NCBI GenBank assembly: GCA_965199235.1
Contig: CBDAQU010000002.1
Location: forward strand, 744,001 to 808,000
Length of the DNA: 64,000 nucleotides
From: BOG-908 sp965199235
GTDB lineage: Bacteria > Pseudomonadota > Alphaproteobacteria > Acetobacterales > Acetobacteraceae
Reading direction: 5' to 3'
Part shown: one piece after another, positions 7,942 through 16,221 of the stretch
How positions within the stretch are numbered: the stretch's first letter is position 1
Layout: each line of letters opens with the position of its first letter
Translations under genes and position numbers: made by a program
The notes under the pieces: generated by a model
The model's input: only the letters and a program-made list of their open reading frames with translations
Database searches by the model: none
Told to the model about the DNA's origin: nothing

Positions 7942-9072
7942 ATGAAACCAGAACAGGCGGACAGCGGACTCGCGTCCGGCGCCGCGTACAAGACGTTTTT
8001 CTACACTTTGGACGGCATCCGCGGGGTGGCGGCGCTGCTCATCGTGCTGCGCCACACCGAAACACTCTTCAACCCGTGGCGGCTGCAGGAAAGCTACCTG
8101 GCCGTCGACGTGTTCTTCGTGCTGAGCGGCGTGGTTATATCCCAGGCCTACGGCGCGCGCCTGCAATCGGGCCTGGGATTTTGGCGTTTCGCCTGGGTGC
8201 GCGCGGTCAGGATCCTGCCCCTCTATCTGCTGGGGACCGCGATATCGCTTGTTGCGGTCGCGCTTGGTTTCGTGGCGTTTGGCCCCATGCGCTACGTCGC
8301 GCTGTACACGGTTCTGGGGATGTTCATGATTCCCAACCCAGGCATCGGAACGGCCAACGTCTACCCGCTCAACAATCCCTCATGGTCGCTGCCGCTCGAA
8401 CTCCTGGTAAACCTGTTCTACGCCGGTTTCGTTCGCGTCCTCAGCAAGACGGCGATAGCGGCGGTGATGATCCTCTCGTCGGCCGGCCTGGCGTTCACCC
8501 TCTACAAGGCGCAGTCGCACAGCCTGAACATCGGTTTTTGGGCACGCAGCTTTCCGTTCGGCGTGTTCCGTGTGGGATACTCGTTCTTTGCCGGCGTGCT
8601 CATCTTCGACTTCCATGCCAAACATCATCGGCAGAGCAGCGGCAGGTGGCCAACCGTCGCGTGCTGGGCCGTCATTTCGGCCGTCTGCCTCTTGTTCGCG
8701 TGCTCGCCGGATGCCCGGCTGCAGCCCTATTACGATTTCACCGCCGTGACCCTGGGTTTTCCGGCTCTCGTCTACCTGGCGCTTCTCGTTCAACCGGCCG
8801 GCGCCAGTGCCGTCGCGTGCAGGTTTCTCGGCGCGATCTCCTATGCCGTCTACACGCTGCATGCGCCGGTGGGCGGTCTGATCGAAGGCCTCTACGAAGC
8901 GTTGATCCATACCTCGCTGGATACCTACGCTCCTTCGGCTGGAGTCGGTCTCTTCCTGATACTCGTTCCGGTCTGTCTTCTGGCCGACCGCGTCTACGAC
9001 TATCCGGTCCGCCGATACCTTCTCGGGCTGAAGCTGCGCAACACAGGCTGCGGCGGGCAGCCTACAGCGTAA
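7942..9072 (+). CDS. Acyltransferase 3 (OafA/YrhL-type) membrane protein
   Basis: 376 residues with about ten transmembrane helices. The family signature is near the N-terminus: F-Y-T-L-D-G-I-R-G-V-A-A-L-L-I-V-L-R-H, with the conserved R and catalytic-type His, then V-D-V-F-F-V-L-S-G. These integral inner-membrane enzymes O-acylate sugars of lipopolysaccharide, exopolysaccharide or small molecules. The acceptor is not deducible. It lies between argG and thrB rather than in the polysaccharide cluster further right, so a link to that cluster is only possible. Confidence 0.9.
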   Translation: MKPEQADSGLASGAAYKTFFYTLDGIRGVAALLIVLRHTETLFNPWRLQESYLAVDVFFVLSGVVISQAYGARLQSGLGFWRFAWVRAVRILPLYLLGTAISLVAVALGFVAFGPMRYVALYTVLGMFMIPNPGIGTANVYPLNNPSWSLPLELLVNLFYAGFVRVLSKTAIAAVMILSSAGLAFTLYKAQSHSLNIGFWARSFPFGVFRVGYSFFAGVLIFDFHAKHHRQSSGRWPTVACWAVISAVCLLFACSPDARLQPYYDFTAVTLGFPALVYLALLVQPAGASAVACRFLGAISYAVYTLHAPVGGLIEGLYEALIHTSLDTYAPSAGVGLFLILVPVCLLADRVYDYPVRRYLLGLKLRNTGCGGQPTA

Positions 9073-9090
9073 GGCCTCTTTGTTTTGGCG

Positions 9091-9136
9091 AGCATGTTCA
9101 TCGTGGTTGACGATCAACCTGAAGCGATCATGCTCT
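9091..9136. repeat. Dispersed palindromic repeat, copy 1
   Basis: A ~46-bp element begins AGCATG and ends CATGCT(CT), with an imperfectly symmetric centre. It lies in the short gap upstream of thrB. A diverged second copy is at 31963-32008; aligned by eye they agree at about 36 of 46 positions. It may be an intergenic REP/RIME-like sequence. Confidence 0.5.
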
Positions 9137-9153
9137 AGGCCGAAAGCGATCTC

Positions 9154-10113
9154 ATGGCCGTCTACACCGACGTTTCCGACGACGCCCTCGCGGCCTTCCT
9201 GTCCGAATACGCGGTGGGCAAGCTGGTCGCCTTTCGCGGCATTGCCGAGGGCGTGGAAAACAGCAATTTCTCCCTGCGCACGACGCAGGGCGACTACATC
9301 CTCACCCTCTACGAACGCCGCGTCGATCCTGCCGACCTGCCCTGGTTCCTCGGCTTGATGCAGCATCTGGCCGCACACGGCATCACCTGCCCGTTGCCGG
9401 TGCCGGGCCTGGATGGCAGCGCGCTGCGCATGCTGTGCGGGCGTCACGCGGCAGTCACCACGTTCCTGCCCGGGGTGTGGCCGCGCCGCGTGCAGCAGGC
9501 CCATTGCGGGCCGGTCGGCGAGGCGCTGGCGCGGCTGCACTTGGCGGGTGCCACCTACGCCCCCGTCCGCGCCAACGCGCTTGGTCCGCAAGCCTGGCCG
9601 CCTCTGCTCGACCGCTGCCGGGACGGTGCCGAAGGCGTGCAACCTAGCCTGACCAGGGAGCTGGACGACGCCGCCCGGGCCATTCTGGGCGCCTGGCCGC
9701 AAAACCTTCCCACCGGCCACATCCACGCCGACCTGTTTCCCGACAACGTGTTCTTCCTCGACGGCGCACTTTCCGGCCTGATCGACTTCTACTTCGCCTG
9801 CACCGACGTCCTGGCCTACGACGTCGCCGTCTGCCTCAACGCCTGGTGTTTCGAGGCGGATTTCTCGTTCAACGTCACCCGTGCCAGGGCGCTGCTCCGC
9901 GGCTACGATTCGGTGCGTGCCTTGAGCGAGCAGGAACGCGCCTGCCTGCCGGTCCTGGCCCAGGGTGCCGCCCTGCGCTTCCTGCTGACCAGGCTGTTCG
10001 ACTGGCTCAACACGCCTCCAGGGGCGCTGGTGGCACGCAAGAGCCCAATCGAGTATCTGCGGCGCCTGCGCTTCCACCTTCACGTGAAGGACGTTCAGCA
10101 TTACGGACTTTGA
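9154..10113 (+). CDS. thrB: Homoserine kinase (APH-fold type)
   Basis: 319 residues of the aminoglycoside-phosphotransferase-fold ThrB used by many proteobacteria rather than the GHMP type. It begins M-A-V-Y-T-D-V-S and shows G-I-A-E-G-V-E-N-S-N-F, G-D-Y-I-L-T-L-Y-E, the catalytic H-I-H-A-D-L-F-P-D-N block (about residue 190) and G-L-I-D-F-Y-F-A-C for metal binding. It phosphorylates homoserine in threonine synthesis. rnhA follows immediately, as is common in alphaproteobacteria, and probably overlaps its last codons. Confidence 0.94.
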   Translation: MAVYTDVSDDALAAFLSEYAVGKLVAFRGIAEGVENSNFSLRTTQGDYILTLYERRVDPADLPWFLGLMQHLAAHGITCPLPVPGLDGSALRMLCGRHAAVTTFLPGVWPRRVQQAHCGPVGEALARLHLAGATYAPVRANALGPQAWPPLLDRCRDGAEGVQPSLTRELDDAARAILGAWPQNLPTGHIHADLFPDNVFFLDGALSGLIDFYFACTDVLAYDVAVCLNAWCFEADFSFNVTRARALLRGYDSVRALSEQERACLPVLAQGAALRFLLTRLFDWLNTPPGALVARKSPIEYLRRLRFHLHVKDVQHYGL

Positions 10114-10588
10114 CCCGTCGGAAGCCCCATCCGTCCCGGCCAGCCCCGAGCCGGTCACCATCTGGACCGATGGCGGTTGCAGGCCGAACCCCGGCCCTGG
10201 CGGCTGGGGTGCGATCCTGGTGTTCGGCGGCGCTACCCGCGAGCTGTCCGGCGCTGATCCGGCCACCACCAACAACCGCATGGAGCTGACAGCGGCCGCC
10301 TGCGCGCTGGAGGCGCTGACCCGGCCCTGCCGCGTGGTGCTGCACACCGACAGCGAATACGTGCGCAACGGCGTCACCCGCTGGCAGACCGGCTGGATAC
10401 GCCGCAACTGGCGCACCGCCTCCGGCGACCCCGTCGCCAACATGGATCTCTGGCGCCGCCTGCTCGACGCCGCCCGGCCGCACCAGATCGAATGGCTGTG
10501 GGTCCGAGGCCACTCCGGAAACCCCATGAACGACCGCGTCGACGCTCTCGCCACTCAAGCCATGCAAGCGGGGCAACTGGGCGGCTGA
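10100..10588 (+). CDS. rnhA: Ribonuclease HI (apparent AUU start)
   Basis: RNase HI cuts RNA in RNA-DNA hybrids. The D-E-D-D metal site is complete: W-T-D-G-G (Asp24), N-N-R-M-E-L (Glu62), H-T-D-S-E-Y (Asp84) and N-D-R-V-D (Asp148), numbered from the start proposed here. The frame runs back to a TGA at 10085-10087 without any ATG, GTG or TTG upstream of the active-site Asp24; the first canonical start (GTG 10220) would remove it. ATT at 10100 has GAAGGA at 10086-10091, eight bases away, and would overlap the end of thrB. The start is therefore inference. The 3' end overlaps the LysR gene on the other strand by 34 bases. Confidence 0.85.
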   Translation: MTDFDPSEAPSVPASPEPVTIWTDGGCRPNPGPGGWGAILVFGGATRELSGADPATTNNRMELTAAACALEALTRPCRVVLHTDSEYVRNGVTRWQTGWIRRNWRTASGDPVANMDLWRRLLDAARPHQIEWLWVRGHSGNPMNDRVDALATQAMQAGQLGG

Positions 10589-11469
10589 CCCGACCCAATC
10601 ACATCCCGCTGGAGCAGTGCGGCGGCCGTTCGGCTGTAATGGCGGTCGCGGTGTCGCAGCACGAGAAAGGCGCGGTCGGGCAGGTCCAGATGCACCCGGT
10701 GCAGCAGACCCGCTTCCAGGCTCGGCGCGACCACCGAGGCTGAGAGAACGCCGGCGCCGGCGCCGGCCTCGACGGCCGCCCGCACCGCCTCGTTGGACGG
10801 CAGTTCCAGCATCACGCGCAAGGCGGACGTGACCCCGGCCCGCGCCAGCTCCGCCTCGAACACCGATCGTGTACCGGACCCTGGTTCGCGCAGCACCCAC
10901 TCGGTCTCGGCCAGCTCGGCAAACTCGGCACGCGGCCGGCCCGCCCAGGGGTGGTCCAGCCCCACCACCAGCACCAGCTGGTCGCGCGCGACCTCCTCGC
11001 TCAGCAGCGCGGGGTCGTCAACGGCACCTTCCACGAAGCCGAGCTCGGCGGTGCCTTCGTGCACGGCGGCGGCGACCTGGGCGGTGTTGCCCACCGTCAG
11101 CCGCACCTCGATCCGTGGATGCGCCCGCCGGTAGCGCGCGAGGTGGCGGGGCAGCCAGTATCCGGCGATGGTCTGGCTGGCGCAAACCGACAGGCTGCCG
11201 CGCTGCAATCCGCCGAACTCCTCCAGCATCAGCTCGGCCGACGCCACGCGCGCCAGCACCGCCCTTGCCTCTTCCAGAAAGGCGCGTCCTGGTTCGGTCA
11301 GCTCGATGCGACGCCCGATGCGGTGGAACAGCTTTGTGCCGTGCCGGCCCTCCAGGGAGGCGATGGCGGCGCTGGCCGCGGACTGCACGATGTTCAGCGC
11401 TTCGGCAGCGCGGGTGACGTGCTGCCGCTCGGCCACCGCAACAAAGATCCGAAGCTGGTCCAGGGTCAC
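10555..11469 (-). CDS. LysR-family transcriptional regulator
   Basis: 304 residues. The N-terminal winged helix-turn-helix is clear (M-T-L-D-Q-L-R-I-F-V-A-V-A-E ... T-R-A-A-E-A-L-N, residues 1-60), followed by the two-lobed periplasmic-binding-like effector domain with S-V-C-A-S-Q-T-I-A near residue 93. It is divergent from a YeiH-type transporter gene, the same arrangement as E. coli yeiE/yeiH, so it probably controls that gene and itself. The effector is unknown; YeiE in enterics responds to sulfite. Confidence 0.92.
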   Translation of the reverse strand: MTLDQLRIFVAVAERQHVTRAAEALNIVQSAASAAIASLEGRHGTKLFHRIGRRIELTEPGRAFLEEARAVLARVASAELMLEEFGGLQRGSLSVCASQTIAGYWLPRHLARYRRAHPRIEVRLTVGNTAQVAAAVHEGTAELGFVEGAVDDPALLSEEVARDQLVLVVGLDHPWAGRPRAEFAELAETEWVLREPGSGTRSVFEAELARAGVTSALRVMLELPSNEAVRAAVEAGAGAGVLSASVVAPSLEAGLLHRVHLDLPDRAFLVLRHRDRHYSRTAAALLQRDVIGSGQPPSCPACMA

Positions 11470-11536
11470 CCTACCGACCCTACGCGCAAGGACACCGCCG
11501 ATTGCAGGTCCGGCTCATCAGAAAACAAGATCGATT

Positions 11537-11564
11537 CAATCACTACATGCTGTTGGATTGATTG
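11537..11564. promoter_or_regulatory. Candidate LysR operator
   Basis: CAATCA (11537-11542) and TGATTG (11559-11564) form an inverted repeat in the 139-bp gap between the divergent LysR and YeiH genes. LysR proteins typically bind such spaced dyads upstream of their targets. No promoter hexamers are assigned with certainty. Confidence 0.4.
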
Positions 11565-11608
11565 GTTGCACGCGTCCAGTTTGGCGTCCAGACGCGAAAG
11601 GCAATGTC

Positions 11609-12730
11609 ATGGCCGTCAACCTCACCTGTTCCCCTGTGCCGAGCCACAGCGTGCGAGGCCCTGTCGCCCGGCTGCTGAAGACACGGCAAGGCCGGATCCT
11701 GCCGGGGCTGCTCCTCTGCATCGCCGTCACCCTGGCGGCGATGGGGCTGGAGCAAGTGGAGGCCCGGCTCGCCGGTGCAGCCTGGCTGGAGGCGCTGGTG
11801 CTGGCCATCCTGGTCGGCACCGCGATCCGCACCGCCTGGACGCCCGGCCGGCGCTGGACCGCCGGCATCGATTTCAGCGCGAAATTCCTGCTCGAAACCG
11901 CCGTCGTCCTGCTCGGCGCGTCGGTCAGCGGGCGCACCGTTCTCGCTGCAGGGCCGGGGTTGCTGTTCGGCATCGCCGCCGTGGTCGTGCTGGCGATCGG
12001 CTGCTCCTACGGCATCGGCCGGCTGCTCGGCCTGCCGCACAGGATGGCGACGCTGATCGCGTGCGGCAACTCCATCTGCGGCAATTCGGCCATCGCCGCC
12101 GTCGCACCCATCATCGGCGCCGACGGCGAGGACGTGGCGTCCTCCATCGCCTTCACCGCGGTGCTGGGCGTGATCGTGGTGCTGGGGCTGCCGCTATCGG
12201 TGCCGCTGCTGCATCTGAGCGGGTTGCAATACGGCGCGCTGGCGGGCCTGACCGTCTATGCCGTGCCGCAGGTGCTGGCTGCGACAGCGCCGGTCGGCGC
12301 CGTCGCCGTGCAGCTCGGCACGCTGGTCAAGCTGGTGCGGGTGCTGATGCTCGGCCCCGTCGTGCTCTGCCTGTCGCTGCTGACCAGGCGGTTTCGCGAC
12401 GAGGTGCGCGAGCCTGCGCCGCACGTGACGGCGGGCGACCGGCCGGCGCCTGGCAAGCTGCCCCTGCACAGCCTGGTGCCGTGGTTCATCGTGGGTTTTC
12501 TCGCCCTGGCCGGGTTGCGCTCGTGCGGGCTGATCCCTGCTGCGTCGCTGGCGCCTGCCGCGTCCGTCGCGAGCCTGCTGACAGTGATCTCCATGGCCGC
12601 CCTTGGCCTCGGCACCGACCTGCGTGTGGTGGCGCGTGCCGGCGGACGCGCCATCGCCTGCGTCACCGCCTCCCTCTTGGTCCTGGGCGCGATCAGCCTG
12701 GGCCTGATACGCCTGCTCGGCCTGGCGTAG
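11609..12730 (+). CDS. YeiH/UPF0324 family putative sulfate exporter
   Basis: 373 residues with about ten transmembrane helices. Family-typical segments include F-S-A-K-F-L-L-E-T-A-V-V-L-L-G-A, the C-G-N-S-I-C-G-N-S-A-I-A-A block near residue 152, and a C-terminal A-A-L-G-L-G-T-D-L. The family is annotated as putative sulfate exporters, but the substrate is not firmly established. The ATG at 11609 is chosen because translation upstream belongs to the antisense of the LysR gene. The divergent regulator supports inducible expression. Confidence 0.9.
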   Translation: MAVNLTCSPVPSHSVRGPVARLLKTRQGRILPGLLLCIAVTLAAMGLEQVEARLAGAAWLEALVLAILVGTAIRTAWTPGRRWTAGIDFSAKFLLETAVVLLGASVSGRTVLAAGPGLLFGIAAVVVLAIGCSYGIGRLLGLPHRMATLIACGNSICGNSAIAAVAPIIGADGEDVASSIAFTAVLGVIVVLGLPLSVPLLHLSGLQYGALAGLTVYAVPQVLAATAPVGAVAVQLGTLVKLVRVLMLGPVVLCLSLLTRRFRDEVREPAPHVTAGDRPAPGKLPLHSLVPWFIVGFLALAGLRSCGLIPAASLAPAASVASLLTVISMAALGLGTDLRVVARAGGRAIACVTASLLVLGAISLGLIRLLGLA

Positions 12731-12741
12731 GCTGCACTGGA

Positions 12742-13782
12742 TTACCGGTCTCTGGCTGGACGCAGGACAGCGTCGTACTCGGTCTCAGGAGCGCCGATGG
12801 CGCGCGCCTCCCGCCAGCCGTACCTGCAGTAATGGTCGAAGCCGGAGGCGAAAATGCCGTCGACGACGGCGGCTGCGACGAGCGGGTCGGAGGCCACGTA
12901 CCAGGCTTCGTCGAAGCCGCTGACCGTGACGTCGTCCATCGCCGCCTGTTGCGCGGCGGCGGGCATCGTTGCAGTGCCGGGCCGGTCGAAGAGCGGCCGT
13001 GGTTTCGGCGCCGCCCGCGGACGCAGGCGGGACAGCATGGTGCCGGGTGGGGCGGCCTGCGCCTGGGGCGCGCGCAGCACCAGCACGTCCTGATGGTCGT
13101 CCCAGCCTTGCTCCTGATAGGCGGCCAGGCGCAAAGGCGCTTGGGCGAACAGGCGTTCGAACCAGGCGCGACGGACGAGCGAGAGTCCGTATGCCTCACC
13201 GCCGGGGTAGCTGCGGTAGCCGTAGCCGTTGGTCCTGGCATCGGCTAGCAGCCCGCGAGCGGCTGCGTCGGTCAGGCCGTAATTGGACGACAGCAGCCGC
13301 TGGGCGACGCAGGCGCCGTGCGAGGTGACGACCAGGGTGCCCTGCGGCGTCAGGTGGCGAACGGCGAAGTCGAGGAACCGGCGGGTGTGCTGTTCCGGAA
13401 GATGGGTGATCAGGGAGCCGACCCAGATCAGGTCGTAGCGCTCCCCCAGCTCCAGCAGCCGGAAATCTTCGTGCGAGTAGACGCCCCGGGCAGCAAACTG
13501 GCTTGCGCAGAAATCGACGCCCGAGCGGTCCAGGTCGCAGACGGTGACCTGCGCGACGGGGTAGCAAGCGCGCAGCATGCGCGTCACCCGTCCATGCCCG
13601 CATGGCAGGTCCAGTATCCGCTTCGGCGCCGGCTGTTCGTGCAACGCACCCTGGATCAGCCTGGCCGCCGACAGGCCTACGCTGAGGTAGTGCTCACCTT
13701 GCCCCTCGAACATGGCATCGTCATCGGCTAAAGCCGAGACGATGCCGGGAAGAGGAAAACTGTCAGGTATGCTCAGGTTCAT
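12742..13782 (-). CDS. Class I SAM-dependent methyltransferase with C-terminal polysaccharide-associated module
   Basis: 346 residues. The methyltransferase domain shows motif I as I-L-D-L-P-C-G-H-G-R-V-T (about residues 56-67), then V-C-D-L-D and F-R-L-L-E-L-G-E-R-Y-D-L-I-W-V-G. After a Pro/Ala linker the last ~60 residues carry F-D-E-A-W-Y-V-A-S-D-P-L-V-A-A-A-V and G-F-D-H-Y-C-R-Y-G-W-R-E-A-R. I recall that module as attached to many surface-glycan proteins in Acetobacteraceae; its function is not established. Position next to the glycosyltransferase cluster suggests a glycan-modifying role. Its 5' end faces the phage tail-fibre remnant. Confidence 0.82.
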   Translation of the reverse strand: MNLSIPDSFPLPGIVSALADDDAMFEGQGEHYLSVGLSAARLIQGALHEQPAPKRILDLPCGHGRVTRMLRACYPVAQVTVCDLDRSGVDFCASQFAARGVYSHEDFRLLELGERYDLIWVGSLITHLPEQHTRRFLDFAVRHLTPQGTLVVTSHGACVAQRLLSSNYGLTDAAARGLLADARTNGYGYRSYPGGEAYGLSLVRRAWFERLFAQAPLRLAAYQEQGWDDHQDVLVLRAPQAQAAPPGTMLSRLRPRAAPKPRPLFDRPGTATMPAAAQQAAMDDVTVSGFDEAWYVASDPLVAAAVVDGIFASGFDHYCRYGWREARAIGAPETEYDAVLRPARDR

Positions 13783-13840
13783 CTGGGCAAATTTAAAGAT
13801 AGATGGCGTAGAGAGTAAGCCTCATCGGGCGATCAATTAC

Positions 13841-14848
13841 CTAGGCCGTCGTTGAGTCCTGACTAAGACCGAGTTGCGACAAGGCGGAGATCAGGCTTCC
13901 CAGAGAAGCGTTTCCGCCGCGAGACCCGCTTACCGTCGGCTTTGCACTTGGCGCAGCGTTGAAGAAACCAAGTTTCGCCGAAACTATTTGTAGCGCGCCT
14001 TGACCGACGCTATTCCCCCCTCCGGAGGAGACGATACGAACATCGTAATCAAGGTTCTGACCGCTACAATGAAAATCGACATAAGGAGTGTTTGCTTGTG
14101 TCGAACTTCCAAGCTCCAAACCGACATTCGGCGCGTTTGCTGCGAAGCTGCCATTGCTTAAGTTTATCGAGGAGGTGAGTAGAACCGGCCCGGTTATGGT
14201 ACAGCTGCTCAGATCGAAACCGCCAGCAATCGTAGCGTTACCGACCGTTGCTAGAAGAAAATCATTCGAAGATAATGGCTGTGTTCCGTTCATCGGGCCA
14301 AACAAGATTCAATTCCGAACCCCAGCGCCGGCCTGTGAGCAGATGCCAACTACACAGTCGTATAGCGATCCCTGGACGGCATCAGCACCCGCCTCTCCAC
14401 CACCGCCGGTCAGCTGAATGATGCTTTTATACTGAACACTGCTTCTTTTGTAGCTGTCGCGTTAAATCCGCAGCTGTCAGGTTTGTGAAGTTTGTTGCGG
14501 AGGCTGTTAGGATACCGACAGCGTTCGGTCCAAACGCTGCACCCTCTGACGTAGCTGGCCTTCCTCCATCGCTTGCGCGCATGTCGGCCGTAAATGTACC
14601 CCGACATAGTATCTATTGCTATTGCTTGCTGAACTCGCGGCGCTTAGGACTAAAACGCCTGCAACAGCGCTCCTCGGGCCCGTCACTTGAGAGCCTCCAA
14701 CGCTCTGGTAGACTTGCAATCCATTTACCTCTGTGTTTCCAGAATCGACATTGTCACTGGATATCCAATCTGTTCCAGTGGAGACTCTGGCTAGTCCCAG
14801 AGCCGGATGCTTCCACGCGGAATGCTGTGCTGGCGCCTGAAGAAACCG
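13841..14848 (-). pseudogene. Decayed phage tail-fibre / minor structural gene
   Basis: Reading the minus strand in pieces rebuilds one protein: A-P-A-Q-H-S-A-W-K-H-P-A-L-G-L-A-R near 14800, then G-L-Q-V-Y-Q-S-V-G-G, then (after a one-base shift near 14610) A-F-G-P-N-A-V-G-I-L-T-A-S-A-T-N-F, then (after a shift near 14450) Q-L-T-G-G-G-G-E-A-G-A-D-A-V-Q-G-S-L-Y-D. An in-frame TGA then precedes an open 154-residue end with T-P-Y-V-D-F-H-C-S-G and K-P-T-V-S-G-S-R-G-G-N-A-S-L-G. The content is typical of the C-terminal end of a phage tail fibre. At least two frameshifts and one nonsense codon make it non-functional. It is a stranded prophage relic inside the surface-glycan region, of lower GC than its neighbours. 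Confidence 0.75.
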
Positions 14849-15054
14849 TCACTACTACCGAGTCATAATCTTATCTACCATATTGAGGTTTCTCTTTCCT
14901 GTGTCTTTACCTTGTGATCCGCATATTGCTGTGACGCTGTTGACCCTACAGGTGCGGGAGGCGTATTGGTAATTCGGTCAGACTTCCAGTGCGCATAACA
15001 TACCGTGAGCTGTGGAAACTCGTTTCATGAAAGAGCGACAGCTTAAAATAATGC

Positions 15055-16221
15055 ATGACGTATGATATTCTCTCATGCGAGCCGCAACAACGGATGACGA
15101 AAACTACGGACTCCTTAAAAGCAACGTCAAACGATAGCTGGTCAAAGAGCATCCTGGTTGCAGCCGCACTCTGGGCGGCTACACGGCTCACTTTTTCGTT
15201 GATAGGCACCTATAGCTTCAGGCTGAACGGACAACCGGTCCCCTGGATCAGCATGTGGCTGCAATGGGACGCGTCCTATTATCTCAGCATCGCTCGTGGT
15301 GGATACCAAGTGCCGACCGTGATCACCGGCTTGGAGATCGGGCAGTCAAACTTGGCTTTTTCTCCCATGATGCCGCTCATGACCGCGCTCGTTCATCTGA
15401 TCGTTCCGTCCGTGCGGGTGGCGGGGCTTATAGCGGCCAATGCCTGTCTGTTGACGGCCGCCGCAATCATGCACCGCTTGGTGTCAAGACGCTTCGACGG
15501 AAACGCGGCTAATTGGGCCGTGCTGTCGCTCATGACCCTCCCTGGCTCTTTCGCGCTATCCAGCCCGTTATCGGAAGCGCCGTTTCTCGCGCTCTCGATT
15601 GCGGCGGCCTACCTGGCCCCGACCAGGAGCGATGCCGCTGCAGCCAGCAGCGCCTTGCTGACCATCACCAGGGTGACAGGAATCTTCCAAGCGGCAGGTT
15701 TTGCGCTTGACTGGCTGGTGGATCGCATAAGAGGACGAGGGGCGACGTATCGTCGGCTCCTGCCCATCTGTCTCGCGCCCCTGCCGCTCCTGCTGTTCTT
15801 CGTTTACATGCTGTACAGGACAGGCGACGCTTTTGCTCAGCTGCACAGCCAGTTCTCGTTCTGGCAGCAGCGTTTCGGCATCCCGTTTCAAAGTCTGCTG
15901 CTGTTCACCCATACGAATCAACCCAGGTTGGAGATGGTGAGCGTGCTGTCGCTGGGCATGATCCTGATCACCCTGACTCAGGCGCGCTGGTTCAGCTTGG
16001 GCGAAATGCTGTTCGTCGTCGCCAGCGTGGCCAGCTTCGCGTCAATGGAAACGGTTAGCCCTAGCTTGGTCCGCTACACGATCGGCCTCTATCCCGTCCA
16101 TATGGCCATTGGGCGGCTGTGTGGACGCTATGTCGGCATGCGCGTGCTGCTCCTCTGTCTGGCTCTCATCGGGTCGGCCCTCGCAACCTTGTGGTTTCAT
16201 GGCAGCGAGGCCTATGTTTAG
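15055..16221 (+). CDS. PIG-V-like membrane mannosyltransferase
   Basis: 388 residues with about nine transmembrane helices. The segment W-L-Q-W-D-A-S-Y-Y-L-S-I-A-R-G-G-Y near residue 70 matches the luminal/periplasmic W-D-x-x-x-Y motif of PIG-V/GT-C mannosyltransferases, which use polyprenol-phosphate sugars. N-F-S/L-A-F-S-P-M-M-P-L follows, as in that family. The acceptor is unknown. The ATG at 15055 gives the longest form; an ATG at 15094 is a possible alternative and neither has a strong ribosome site. The last bases overlap the next gene, so the two products probably work together. The ~200 bases upstream, after the tail-fibre relic, show no gene. Confidence 0.75.
   Translation: MTYDILSCEPQQRMTKTTDSLKATSNDSWSKSILVAAALWAATRLTFSLIGTYSFRLNGQPVPWISMWLQWDASYYLSIARGGYQVPTVITGLEIGQSNLAFSPMMPLMTALVHLIVPSVRVAGLIAANACLLTAAAIMHRLVSRRFDGNAANWAVLSLMTLPGSFALSSPLSEAPFLALSIAAAYLAPTRSDAAAASSALLTITRVTGIFQAAGFALDWLVDRIRGRGATYRRLLPICLAPLPLLLFFVYMLYRTGDAFAQLHSQFSFWQQRFGIPFQSLLLFTHTNQPRLEMVSVLSLGMILITLTQARWFSLGEMLFVVASVASFASMETVSPSLVRYTIGLYPVHMAIGRLCGRYVGMRVLLLCLALIGSALATLWFHGSEAYV

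Noticed and set aside
8380..10554. 724-residue minus-strand open frame
   Set aside because: It spans the antisense of the acyltransferase, thrB and rnhA genes, all of which have clear families; composition is shadow-like.
10951..13248. 765-residue plus-strand open frame
   Set aside because: It crosses the LysR, YeiH and methyltransferase genes in a wrong frame with Arg/Ala/Gly-rich noise.
13841..14848. Diversity-generating retroelement target
   Set aside because: The relic is a tail-fibre C-terminus, a common target type, but no reverse transcriptase or template repeat is in the window, and the gene is broken by frameshifts.
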